A DNA stretch of 64,000 nt from Latrodectus hesperus. Taxonomy: Eukaryota > Arthropoda > Arachnida > Araneae > Theridiidae. Each line of letters begins with the position of its first letter. Position 1 is the stretch's first letter. Of the stretch, positions 12,641-22,703 are shown in pieces. The position numbers were made by a program, and so were the translations under genes. The stretch covers positions 124,027,826-124,091,825 of the forward strand of contig CM075850.1 of NCBI GenBank assembly GCA_037975125.1. The letters run 5' to 3'. The notes below the pieces were generated by a model. That model had not been told where the DNA came from. It worked only from the letters and a program-made list of their open reading frames with translations, and ran no database searches.

Positions 12641-14110
12641 TAAAAAGCTGATAGCTTCAGCGATGGATATCTACTACTGTATTGACAGATTAAATGCCTA
12701 GCAAGGGGCTTAAGATGCCTTACCGATGTGTTCTTGATAAAGCTACAAGCAATCGTTGACTTTGTGATGGTTCGTATCAGAGGTTATTAAAAGCTCATTA
12801 CATTATAGAGACCTACTGACATTGGTTGGTAACAATAGTATCATTTCGGTCAAAATCAATGTCTGTTGTATTGACCAAAATAATACCATTGTTATCTGAT
12901 GTCATTGTCCTTAAAGGAGATAGTGTGAGTTCTTGTAGAAGTTGTGGACGTCAGTCGACCCAGTCGATGTACCGGGCATACATACATAACAGTGCAGGCG
13001 AGACCTGAACTGTACCTTAAGGTTAACAGGTTTGGAATACTCGTCTGTCAGAAAGAGCCTCGTCATTTTGAGCCACTTTCACGTGATGATGTCATACCCG
13101 TGCAGACACTCTCCTCTCTACATCTAAGCCACTCCAGCGGGAGGACTTTGGATGCCATAGATTAGCAGGACACGTTGACAACCCACAAAGTTCCAACAAC
13201 CCATTGAAAGAGAATGTGGTTATCTATTCAATCATTGCTTGCAGCAAATGATGCTTCATTTTGCTGATCTTAACTGGAAACGGCACGAAGCTACTAATTC
13301 AAAGGAGACCTGATGCGAAAAGGCAGCGTACTGCATCAATCGTGATTTTATTTACAAATTTACACCATCAACTATTTCATAGGAATCTACCAAGGTCATA
13401 TGTAGGTGATTAACGTAATCTGGACTTAAATTATCACAATAATTTGTTGATACCTCTGACATCTGTACACAGAGAGCGTGGTGATAAATGCAAGCTTTTC
13501 GGAGTGAGATGGTCTCAAACGAAAGGCATTTTGGTGTTTGTAGTTTTGATTCAGAGTAGGTGCAAGCAAACGTTCTTAGTTGCTTTGGATATCTACATTT
13601 AACCCAGATGATTGCGCAATCGAAGAATATTTACGCCTTAAAGAAACCAATGCCCTTCTCCAGCATGTCGTACCAAGTTGATGCTCCAATGATTATCTTA
13701 TTAAACTTCAGTTTAGATGTTTTGATTTAATTCTCACATTGGACAAGGATACTTGTAATGTCTTAGAATTCAATTTAAGTTGTAACAATCCAATTAGTCC
13801 ATAAATGAGAAAGTGATTGTAGATTAATAAACTCCAAGCCATATAATACCCCCAACAAACACATTTCATTATAACCCATTAATAGCAAAAAATATCTTTC
13901 AGATACGATTGGCCCAAAGATTCAGTAGAGCTCACTTTGGCAACACTTCATAAGCAGTATTGTATGAAAAAATTTAGCTCACAAAGCAAAGTGAATAAGA
14001 TTGTTGACCGCTAGAATCATATGAAATTAAACAACTGCTGATGAAGGTGTCAGTAGATGAATCTAACAATCATTTTGATGGAAACACGTAAACATTTCTC
14101 TCAGCTGAGA
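12640..14110. other. less AT-rich degenerate block, possible dead transposon
   Basis: Base composition shifts clearly toward G+C compared with both flanks. Short overlapping open frames are broken by stops, for example plus 12826-13008 and 12944-13165. None of the translations matches a family I can name. The pattern, coding-like composition with all frames interrupted, suggests a decayed mobile element or pseudogene. Termini and target duplications were not found. Confidence 0.35.
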
Positions 14111-14880
14111 AATCTGGGAAGTGATGTCTTTAAATGATTGGTACCTTTAATCCTGCTACGAGATATTTTTCTATTTTTACAGAAACAAACACCTTTTTGC
14201 TGTCAATGACATTGCCACATCCATATTCAACTTTTTAGCAGCAGATTATTGATCAATAGCATATATATTCAATTATTATTATTGACTATTGATCAATAGC
14301 ATATATATTCGAATTCTTTTCAAATGGTTTGTTAGGAGTTCCTTATTAGGATTATATTCTTTGGAGGGAAAGGTTTTCTATTCCATCCCATTCATCGTTC
14401 CTTGACAGAAACTACTTTCTGCATCCACGACTATCAAGGTGGAAGAATCCGAGTTTTCCGGATTACCATTGTTGATTCCCGATATCGAAAAACAGCAATC
14501 TTGGACGTCAATAATTGTATGAATGTTAAAGAAAAAAAAACTGATCACAATTTTGATTCGTCTACTACAAACTTGGTTTATAAAGTACCTTTACGAATCT
14601 TTTGGCTTTTTATACTTCCAACATGTATGGGATGCTTGGATATTTCCTCCTTTTCTAAATTCGACATAAAATTTTATTAGTATTTGCTTTTATTAGTATT
14701 TTATTAGTAGTGCCAACTAGTATTTGCTTATGTCTTGATCTGAACTGACTTTACCACTTTGACACCATAAAACGTATACTCTAACAGTCGAGGGTCATGG
14801 TAAAAAATTTAATTTCCACTATATAAATATCCAGGAGAACTTTTCATAAATAGTGGTCTTCGTTCACGTTTCTCAAAGGA
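14111..14880. other. intergenic with a local duplication; no gene
   Basis: A 23-bp segment (ATTGATCAATAGCATATATA plus TTC) occurs twice, near 14249 and 14285. A 92-codon plus-strand frame (14402-14680) has no recognisable similarity and is not called as a gene. Confidence 0.4.
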
Positions 14881-15012
14881 GGGAACTTAGAAAGCTTCCA
14901 TGCATTTACTATGACAGAAGAGCAACATCCATTTCCCATTATACAACAGTGACTGGTATCGAACCTGAATCCAGTCAGTGGTAGGGGAATTCTCCGAAGA
15001 GCTCTTATTTTA
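14880..15012 (-). mobile_element. degraded tRNA-like SINE fragment
   Basis: The minus strand carries a B-box-like GGTTCGATACC, then a GGATGTTGCTCTTCTGTCAT body. This resembles the body of the element at 21000-21183 (GGATGCC...TTCTTCTGTCAT). The head is mutated and no target duplication was found. Confidence 0.5.
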
Positions 15013-16231
15013 CCACTTGTAGAAAAATACACTTATCTTTTCTATTTGTTGATAAATTGATATTTTAATCATACGTTAATATATTTGAATATTATTTTTA
15101 TACTGTGTTTAGAAATTGGAGCACTGTACTTTCTTTTTTCGGCGTACTTTTTTACTGCAATAGAATATATATATTTGTGTGACTCAACATTTTGATTCGA
15201 TATTTAATTGGATAAAACCTTTGATAAATAAAAGAAAATCTTCTCTTAAAGATGTTCTTTTCTGGGGAAATGGCTTTCAATTAGTTTACTTTGTAATTAA
15301 TAAAGCATTTATCACTCACTATTAAATTGATAGTTTTGTTCTTTCATGATGTTTCTTTACAGATTTATTAAATTATTGCTGTCACTATAATAGTTGTAGC
15401 AATACTTTTTATTTTAATACTCTCTTTTACAAAGTATCAGTTATAGAATTTTATTTATTTAATGTCATTTTTTCATAATTATTTTATTATTACGAAAGCC
15501 ATTATAAATCTAAAGAACTTAATTAATTGTATTTCATTTATAAATTGGGATTTTTTTTATCTTCTATTAAGATTTTATGTCATATTTTTTTTTAGATCGT
15601 TAATTGCGAGTAACGATGTGTCTCAAAAAAGTTATAGAAAGTTTTTTTTCAAAGTGTAATATTTAATGGCCCAGAAAATTGAAAAACGGTGCTTTAAAAT
15701 GGTGTCGTGATTTAAGATATTATTTCGGTAAAAAAGATCGGAAACCAACCATTAAAAACACGAAAGAAAGTACTTTGAAAGCATTAATGTTTGGTGAAGA
15801 TTCTTCAATCGTTTCACTTAAATAAAAATCTTGCATGAATATAGCTTATGTAAGATATCTCATTTTAAGAAAAATAAATAAAGTCCTATTTTATTAAAAG
15901 CAAGATTTTGACAGAAGTTGGCAATATATTAATTTTTTCTAACAATTAAAGATATTAAATGAAAAATTTCGTATTATTATATAAATTAGAGGAATTAAAA
16001 TGTAAAGTAAAGAATTTAAAGATTGAATTATTGTTAAAATATATTAAATATAATAAAGATGTTAGATAACATTACATTAAAACTAGTATATTCCTATGAT
16101 CAATAAGTAACTTAATTCTTAATTAAATTAAGAATTCTTAGTAATATTAAGATTTGTATAGTAAATATCATCTGATAATTTTCATTAATTATTTTTGATT
16201 TATGCAAACTTTGGCAACAGTTTGGAATATC
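15013..16231. other. AT-rich intergenic up to the assembly gap
   Basis: Nothing recognisable on either strand; many poly-T and poly-A runs. Confidence 0.4.
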
Positions 16232-16731
16232 NNNNNNNNNNNNNNNNNNNNNNNNNNNNNNNNNNNNNNNNNNNNNNNNNNNNNNNNNNNNNNNNNNNNN
16301 NNNNNNNNNNNNNNNNNNNNNNNNNNNNNNNNNNNNNNNNNNNNNNNNNNNNNNNNNNNNNNNNNNNNNNNNNNNNNNNNNNNNNNNNNNNNNNNNNNNN
16401 NNNNNNNNNNNNNNNNNNNNNNNNNNNNNNNNNNNNNNNNNNNNNNNNNNNNNNNNNNNNNNNNNNNNNNNNNNNNNNNNNNNNNNNNNNNNNNNNNNNN
16501 NNNNNNNNNNNNNNNNNNNNNNNNNNNNNNNNNNNNNNNNNNNNNNNNNNNNNNNNNNNNNNNNNNNNNNNNNNNNNNNNNNNNNNNNNNNNNNNNNNNN
16601 NNNNNNNNNNNNNNNNNNNNNNNNNNNNNNNNNNNNNNNNNNNNNNNNNNNNNNNNNNNNNNNNNNNNNNNNNNNNNNNNNNNNNNNNNNNNNNNNNNNN
16701 NNNNNNNNNNNNNNNNNNNNNNNNNNNNNNN
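16232..16731. other. assembly gap (500 N)
   Basis: Exactly 500 N bases, the usual fixed-size placeholder for an unknown scaffold gap. Apparent long open frames across it are artefacts. Confidence 0.99.
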
Positions 16732-16847
16732 AAGTGCCATTTTTTCAATAACCCCACGACCAATCTCAAGAGTCTTTGAATTAATTACGAATGGAAACGA
16801 CTTTAAACTAACAACGTGTCCATTGGTCTGAATTCCCACACTATATT
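16732..16847 (-). other. possible partial exon or transposon coding fragment abutting the gap
   Basis: The minus strand is open for about 38 codons up to the gap, with a protein-like composition (motifs VGIQTNGHVVSLKSFPF and INSKTLEIGRGVIEKMAL). An AG just upstream of the open stretch could be a splice acceptor. I do not recognise the family. It could equally belong to the decayed element next to it. Confidence 0.25.
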
Positions 16848-17094
16848 CAGATACTTGCTATTCGATTTACTCACATTGTTCAACAGACTAGGCTGGCCAT
16901 ATTTCTAATTGAGTGGAGGGAAATATATTGCAAAGAAAAGCAACATTCTTTGGATAACATTTTAATTTTCAGAATAAAAATATCAATACAAACAGAATTC
17001 AATTAATTTATAGAAAATACAAACAAATATCTAAAAAAGTTACAGTTCAGGAACATTTCCTACTCGTCGACGAAACACAATGCGTTCTTCTTTA

Positions 17095-19000
17095 CTAGAA
17101 ATGAGTCATGTAGGAATAATAATTATTGTGAAAGGTGAGGTTGCTTCTGATGACACAATTTTTTGAAACGTCGGGCTCAATACTTGACAATTGGAGACAG
17201 ATGTCATGTTCAGCATCTACACAGCTTCGGTACTTAGTTTTGGTGGTGGCATAGATCGAGAATCCGGATTCACACATGTATGTTGTGGCAAATGGGAGTA
17301 GAACACGTTTGCTTCTTCAACAAGGGGGTAGAATTTTTTGTCTTCCAAACATATCCAAAAGTGTGAGTAACCATTACTATCGAAAGTAGACTTCAAGGTT
17401 GAGTCTGTGGAAATTTCTATCAACAACTCATATTCATTCGACGATAGAATATTCGGCTTTTTTGATACAGCGAATGGATTGACCACCCATTCGTATTCCT
17501 GCAGCTTCTCATCTTGAGCTGTTGGGAAATAATGCTCCAACGATGATGTCAAGCTTCGGAGGTGTTCGAGGATTTCCTGAAATAAATTGTTCCAAAGCTG
17601 CAATGTCTTTTTTTTTTTCCAAAAATCGTTGAGAAAAGGGAAACACTCGACCTTCCCCTCCTGCACACTCTCTGCCCAAAAATTTATTTTCCTCTTCAAA
17701 GCTCGAACTTTGTTGCTTGCAGTGACTGCTGTCATAGTTTTCCCTTGCAGTAAAGTATTCATTTCATTCAATTTGGAGAAAATATCTTCCAAATAAGCAA
17801 GTTTACATTGCCAGTTTTCAGAGGTAATAATCTCTACTAATTTGGTATTTTGGTAGTCTAAAAGTAAAGCTAACATAATTCATATAAACGAGATAGTGCA
17901 TTCCCAAGTGAAAGTCACCTTACTTCTGTATGGAGAAGCAGAGAATGATGAAGGCTTCTCATATCTTCACACAGTATTTTGAAAAGTTTTGACTTCAACG
18001 GCTGTGATTTTATGTAATTAATAATTCGGATAGATTCATCTAAAACTTTCTTGAAAGATGCAGGTATTTTTTCGTAGCTAAAGCATGTCTGTGGAGAACA
18101 CAATGACTACTACTACAATCCTTCGAGGTCTCTTTTATTTTTGTTACCGCTCCGACCATTGAACCCGTCATAGCTTTTACACCACCTACGCACACATCGA
18201 TGCAATTAGACCGTGGAATTTCGTTGGTTCTTAAAAAATCCTCCAACAAACGGAATATTTCAGTACCTGTTGTATATGCAGGTAGTGGTTTGCACAATAA
18301 CAGGTCCTCTTCGAAACATCCCGAGAATGCATAACGAACAAAAGCCAATAAAATCGCTAATCCCGCAACGTCAGTAGATTCATCTATTTGGAAAGAAAAG
18401 GAATTGTGTTGGATGCAAGAAACCAGAGATTCTTTCATGTCATTTGACATGTCAACTATCCGTCTCTTGACAGTATTGTTTGATAGTGGCACTGAAGATA
18501 TAAGTTTTACTGTCTTTTCGTCTAACATACATGAAACAATATCGCTAACACACTGTTTTATGACGGTTTCCGCAATGGTATGAGAATTGCCTGTCTTTGC
18601 CACCCGATAACTTACCAAGAAAGAAACTTTTAGTGAGTTTTCATTAATTGTTTTTGCATGAATTTTCATGCAGTGTTGAGAAGAAGCAGCTAATTCAGCT
18701 ATTTTCCTTTTGAAAAAATCAATCTCTTTAGTATGGAGGTCCGGATGAGTACCCTCAAAATTACGACGCAATTAAAAGGAACCATCGAACTGTTCGGAAG
18801 GAGTAGCGCGTAAATTATACACTGAGCTTTACCCTCCTCGGTCTTGATTAAGCCCATTTTTAAATAACTTTCGTTGTACTTACGCTTTTTAGTTATTGTA
18901 CTTCCGCGGGGTACTGAAACTAATCGAGAACTTGCGGAGTTTTCGCATAATAAATCCGGCTGTGGCACTTCATGTGACTGTTCATTTGTGGCCGTCCTCC
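17095..19000 (-). pseudogene. broken hAT transposase, ZBED5/SCAND3-like
   Basis: The minus strand carries, in order, a degraded BED-type zinc-finger region (about 18720-18900; KRKYNESYLKMG, then QCIIY where a second Cys is expected, then NSSM), a hAT catalytic-type region containing FSFQIDESTDVAGLA and HCVLHRHALATK (18040-18771), a middle block (17915-18103), a long block at 17217-17876 with LLDYQNTKLVEIITSENWQC, and a C-terminal dimerisation end around 17130-17280 with YLCESGFS and KTKYRS. Consecutive blocks sit in different frames, so at least four frameshifts separate them and no full protein can be made. The gene family is domesticated in vertebrates as ZBED5/SCAND3 but is usually a live transposon in arthropods. 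The right terminus is probably near 19460. Confidence 0.9.
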
Positions 19001-19396
19001 TTCATCATCAATTTCAACCGGGAGTTTCCCTTGCTGTGAAGACGATGGAGAAACTGCTAGCTTCTTCAATGATCCCGACTTCAGCCAACGGTCTACGATA
19101 GAAGTTATAAGCTTTGCAAAAAGCAAATGGTGCGCCCACGAAAATTCAACATTGAATGATATCTGGAGAAAAATGAGAAAAAGCGAAGAGATCATACGAG
19201 TAGGTGAGCACTTTGATTGGTCGGCTGAGCTCACGCCATTCCCGAAGATAACGGGTAAAAGGTTTTAACGCGTCACATTGTAGCGTCGTTCAAGGTTGTG
19301 TCCGCGCCGGCTTACGGCCGGCACACGTTACCTCAGGAGTTTACAGAAAGTCGCGCAGATAGTCCTTATCCATAAACGCTGTTCAAAAGTGGCCCG

Positions 19397-19460
19397 GACC
19401 CCCTAAAAAACGCAGAGGGAACACCTTAGGGGTACGTGGACCACACATTGGGAAGCCCTG
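19397..19460 (-). mobile_element. probable right terminus of the ZBED-type hAT element
   Basis: Read on the minus strand, a CAGGGCTTCCCAATGTGTGG end precedes a C/G-rich leader running to the broken transposase. A CAGGG start is typical of hAT terminal inverted repeats. The matching left terminus was not found and may lie in or near the N gap. A perfect 16-bp palindrome GAACATTGCAATGTTC sits just outside at 19466-19481. Confidence 0.6.
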
Positions 19461-19518
19461 CTTTTGAACATTGCAATGTTCAGCATCGTCTTTATATATG
19501 ATGCATATAAATGTTTTT

Positions 19519-19519
<1 letters not shown>

Positions 19520-19591
<72 letters not shown>
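19520..19591. repeat. (AT)n microsatellite
   Basis: About 70 bp of pure AT dinucleotide repeat, a few tens of bases outside the hAT terminus. Confidence 0.95.
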
Positions 19592-19593
<2 letters not shown>

Positions 19594-19881
19594 TGGAATT
19601 TTTTCTCTCATTCGAAGTCACACCCTTCATAATTATTTGAGTGATTACCGTCTACTAAACGTCTGTATTCTAAGGTCATTTTTGCCCCTTTTGATAACTA
19701 AAATCATTTCTCTGAATGTGTCCCCGTTATAAGTGATACCCTCTATAGGTCTAGCATTAAACACTGATTATTTTTAATTTGTGATAAAAAATTATATCGA
19801 TAGATAGATTAGATTAGATAAGATAGATAAATAGATTAAAATGTTAAAATTTCACTGTAATAGACTTTCTGTAGCCAAAGT

Positions 19882-20051
19882 GCCGAGCTGGATGCCGAAT
19901 GGTTAGCGCTCTTACCTTCAGTTCAACAGTTCGGGGGTTCGAATCCCACTTTGGGCATGGATGTTTGTAGTGGTTCGGAATCCACTTTAAACCGTAAGTT
20001 CCAGTCTAATTAGCCCTCGTGTGCAAAAAATGACCGTTGAGCTATAAATAA
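19882..20051 (+). mobile_element. tRNA-derived SINE, copy 1 of an adjacent pair
   Basis: The head has an A-box-like GCCGAATGGTTAGCGC and an intact B box GGTTCGAATCC. Its T-arm-like stem is flanked by imperfect 15-bp direct repeats at 19867-19881 and 20052-20066 (TTCTGTAGCCAAAGT / TTCTGTAGTAAAAGT, 13 of 15). The body includes GGTTCGGAATCCACTTTAA and GTCTAATTAGCCCTCGTGTG. Same family as the copy at 20114-20295. Confidence 0.92.
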
Positions 20052-20113
20052 TTCTGTAGTAAAAGTACTTAAAAAGCTATAATTTAAAAGATCGAAACTC
20101 TCCCATCACGAAA

Positions 20114-20295
20114 AGCCGAGCTGGCAGCCGAATGGTTAGCGCTCTTGCCTTCGGTTCAACAGTTCGTGGGTTCGAATCCCACCTTGGGTATGGATGTTTG
20201 TAGTGGTTCGGAATCCACTTTAAGCCGTAAGTCCCGGTCTAATTAGCCCTCGTGTGCAAAAAATGACCGTTGAGCGACAAACAAACCAAACCAAA
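20114..20295 (+). mobile_element. tRNA-derived SINE, copy 2, perfect 14-bp TSD
   Basis: Close relative of the SINE at 19882. It has a perfect T-arm (GTGGG-TTCGAAT-CCCAC) and a tail of AAACC/CAAAC repeats. Perfect direct repeats CTCCCATCACGAAA at 20100-20113 and 20296-20309 define its borders. The cleaner duplication than its neighbour suggests a younger insertion. Confidence 0.95.
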
Positions 20296-20309
20296 CTCCC
20301 ATCACGAAA

Positions 20310-20990
20310 GTTTGCTTCGTATATTTAATTATCTTCTGGTTCCCAGATTATAAATACCCATTTTCGGTTTTATTATAACTAAATGAGTACATATTACTCA
20401 TTTATATATTCACACTAACATGGAAAATTTTTCAATAAAACGGAGTTGTTCTTATTATATTGACGAAGTTGTTGATAGGTAAACTTTATTCGAATAGTAT
20501 TTATTCGAATAATAAGAACTAAATGAATATTAATTTTTAGTATATTTTAAGAAACCAAGTTTTTCCTGTAGTTTTCGAATGAAAATTAATCTTCAGAATA
20601 TAAATCATTAATCATACTTAATCTCAAATCGATATAACCATTTGCCTAAAAATTTCATTAATGATCACATTGTTCTGTTCTTTTACCAATAAAATAAAAA
20701 TAATACATTCTTTATATATTTTTTGGCAATTGAGTTTCCAAAGCATAATATTTCAAATTGATTTTGATTTCTGTAGCTATTTGCGGAATATATTTATGTC
20801 ACATAACGCTTAAACAACAAAAAGGAAAACAAAATCATTATTTATAAGTAAATTTAAAAGTTTTTCTTTTTTCGACAATAATGCAACATTAATATATATA
20901 TAATCTCCAACAGACATAGTCTAACTGCCAGTTGCTGTCGTAAGGGATTTTAACTTCCACGTTGTAGCTACCTTTCGGTATGACTTTAGA
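20310..20990. other. AT-rich intergenic, nothing recognised
   Basis: No genes, repeats with clear ends, or RNA genes. Confidence 0.4.
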
Positions 20991-20999
20991 AAGTGAGTT

Positions 21000-21183
21000 A
21001 TATTATTGTGTTAAAAGAGATGAAAACCCCAAAAAATTCCAAAGCACCTCTTCCCCAGATAAATGTGAATGACAGAAGAAAGAAATGTGGCATCCATCTC
21101 CAATTGTTCAACTGTGGTTGGTACTATACCTAGGACCTTCCGCCCTGAATAGTGATGTTCTACCACTAAGCCATGGTGACCCC
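21000..21183 (-). mobile_element. tRNA-derived SINE (second family)
   Basis: Minus-strand head GGGGTCACCATGGCTTAGTG followed by GTAGAACATC, an A-box-like start, then a degraded B box (AGGTATAGTACC) and a body with GGATGCCACATTTCTTTC. Shares body motifs with the fragment at 14880-15012. Left border not resolved. Confidence 0.65.
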
Positions 21184-21236
21184 AATAAATACCATTTGCA
21201 ATAAGAATAGGACTCCAAGTATTGGTTGGCTTATTT

Positions 21237-22287
21237 GGAACTAGTAGGGTATCCCCATCTATTGGCGAACATGGTAAATTTTTTTCGTCGCCAAGCTAAG
21301 CGTGTGTTTTTTAACACCGGAATTTTCCCGAAGTTCGAAAAATAAGCATTTGTATGTCAACAACATTATACTCAAGAGACATTACGGGAAAATATATAAG
21401 AAAAATATAATAATAAATTAACATTATATAAGATATGTATAAATAAACAAAACGAAATTAGGAAAAAAACAGTTTACGATGTTAAAAATATAAATATATA
21501 TATATTTTAATTTGTATATTTAATAAATAAACTAACTAAAAACATGGAAAAATATAATCATAAATTAACAAAAATATATAAGATTTGTATAAATTAACAA
21601 AACGAAATGGGGGAAAAAACAGTTTACGATGTTAAAAATATAAAAAAATTACAAACAAATTAAAATATATATATAATAAATAAACTAAATAAAAATATGG
21701 AAAAATATATAAGAAAAATACTATAATAAATTAACAAAAATATATAAGATTTGAATAAATTAACAAAACGAAATTGGGAAAAAATAACAGTTTACGATGT
21801 TAAAAAATTTTAAAAATATACAAATAAATTAAAATATATAAAATAGATAAACTAAAAAAAATTAATAATAGATATAATTAATAAATAAAGTAAATGAAAT
21901 TACAAAAAAAAGAAATACGATGTTTGAACGCTGGCGACAACGAAACAGAGGGGAATCCCCTACTTGTTCCCACAACAGCAAACAGCAGTCAAATTGCTTC
22001 CAACTGAAACGTAGAACAAAGAACAAAGAAACTCGAAGTGAAACTAAAAATGTGAAGTGAAACTAAAAAAGCTGTTGCCACTGAAAAAAAGCACATATAT
22101 AACGTAAAAATTATATAAAACGCGAGAAATACAAAATCTGGCAACCAAAAAAATAAGAAAAGTAACAAGAACTGAATTTGGCAACACTACAATAAAAACA
22201 AAAACTGAAATCGACAACACTACGATCAAAACAAAGGGCGCCAGATTTGGCGAGAAATCACATAGATGGGGATACCAAACTTATACC
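21237..22287. mobile_element. 1.05-kb non-autonomous hAT-like element with 8-bp TSD
   Basis: Left end GGAACTAGTAGGGTATCCCC; right end, reverse-complemented, GGTATAAGTTTGGTATCCCC. The inner 15 bp GGTATCCCCATCTAT are perfect in both. The flanking 8-mers GCTTATTT (21229-21236) and GTTTATTT (22288-22295) differ at one base. There is no transposase. The interior holds three units of a 150-166-bp tandem repeat and a terminus-like sequence at 21950-21970 that mirrors the left end, so the element may be composite. Close relative of the 234-bp element at 5146. Confidence 0.88.
21385..21880. repeat. three-unit tandem repeat inside the MITE
   Basis: A marker string, AACGAAAT followed by GG/TGGG-type bases and then CAGTTTACGATGTTAAAAAT, recurs from 21451, 21601 and 21767, giving periods of about 150 and 166 bp. 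Between markers are AT-rich tracts with AAATATATAAGAAAAATA. Confidence 0.85.
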
Positions 22288-22359
22288 GTTTATTTATCCA
22301 TAGTAACTTTTTGCACTGGAGAATTAATGCCAACGGAATTCAAGATCCAAAATAGAAGA

Positions 22360-22393
22360 TTGAATTACAAATATTATAATATTTGTAATTCAA
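22360..22393. repeat. perfect 34-bp palindrome
   Basis: The left half is TTGAATTACAAATATTA, and the right half is its exact reverse complement with no spacer. It lies between the MITE and the LTR element. Confidence 0.95.
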
Positions 22394-22432
22394 TTATAAT
22401 CTATTACAAGTATTTATTGCAAACATTTCCGT

Positions 22433-22466
22433 AGCTCCGCTGCGGTCTGGTTGGTTAGGGCTCTTT
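22433..22466 (+). mobile_element. possible SINE head interrupted by the LTR element
   Basis: TAGCTCCGCTGCGGTCTGGT then TGGTTAGGGCTC resembles a tRNA-derived SINE start. On the far side of the LTR element, from about 26910, the text TGAGTTTGAATTACG could be a decayed B box. So a SINE may have been split by the retrotransposon. Support is modest. Confidence 0.4.
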
Positions 22467-22679
22467 TGTCATGCATGCCAGGTAGACCAAGAGACGATAC
22501 GATTCGTTTTACATACACGCAAAGAACATATATAAGATACACAGGCACGAACGAGCATAACAACAACTACACCGAACATGTACAATACGAAACTACGGAA
22601 CCCAAAAAGGTAAACAAAGCACGCGCGCGTCACACAGCTTGGAAGGTTCTCTAATCTGGCTGTTGCCAGATACATAAAA
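22467..22679 (-). repeat. 3' LTR of the Ty3/Gypsy element
   Basis: It matches the copy at 26686-26905 with a handful of substitutions and one short indel (the internal TTATTGGCATTAA segment is shortened here). It runs from TGTCATGCATGCC to CAGATACATAAAA in plus-strand order. A polypurine tract (GGGGAGGAA on the minus strand, 22681-22689) abuts it, as expected for second-strand priming. The exact LTR edges are uncertain by up to about 10 bp, because CTCTT before and AGTTC after are also shared with the other LTR. Confidence 0.93.
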
Positions 22680-22703
22680 GTTCCTCCCCGACAAAATATA
22701 GAG

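Noticed and set aside
13905..14105. Possible exon of a conserved gene in the 12.6-14.1 kb block
   Set aside because: Every frame is interrupted and no splice-bounded open stretch matches a known protein.
16189..16839. Long open frames across the N run
   Set aside because: N bases cannot encode a stop, so the length is an artefact; only the real flanks were considered.
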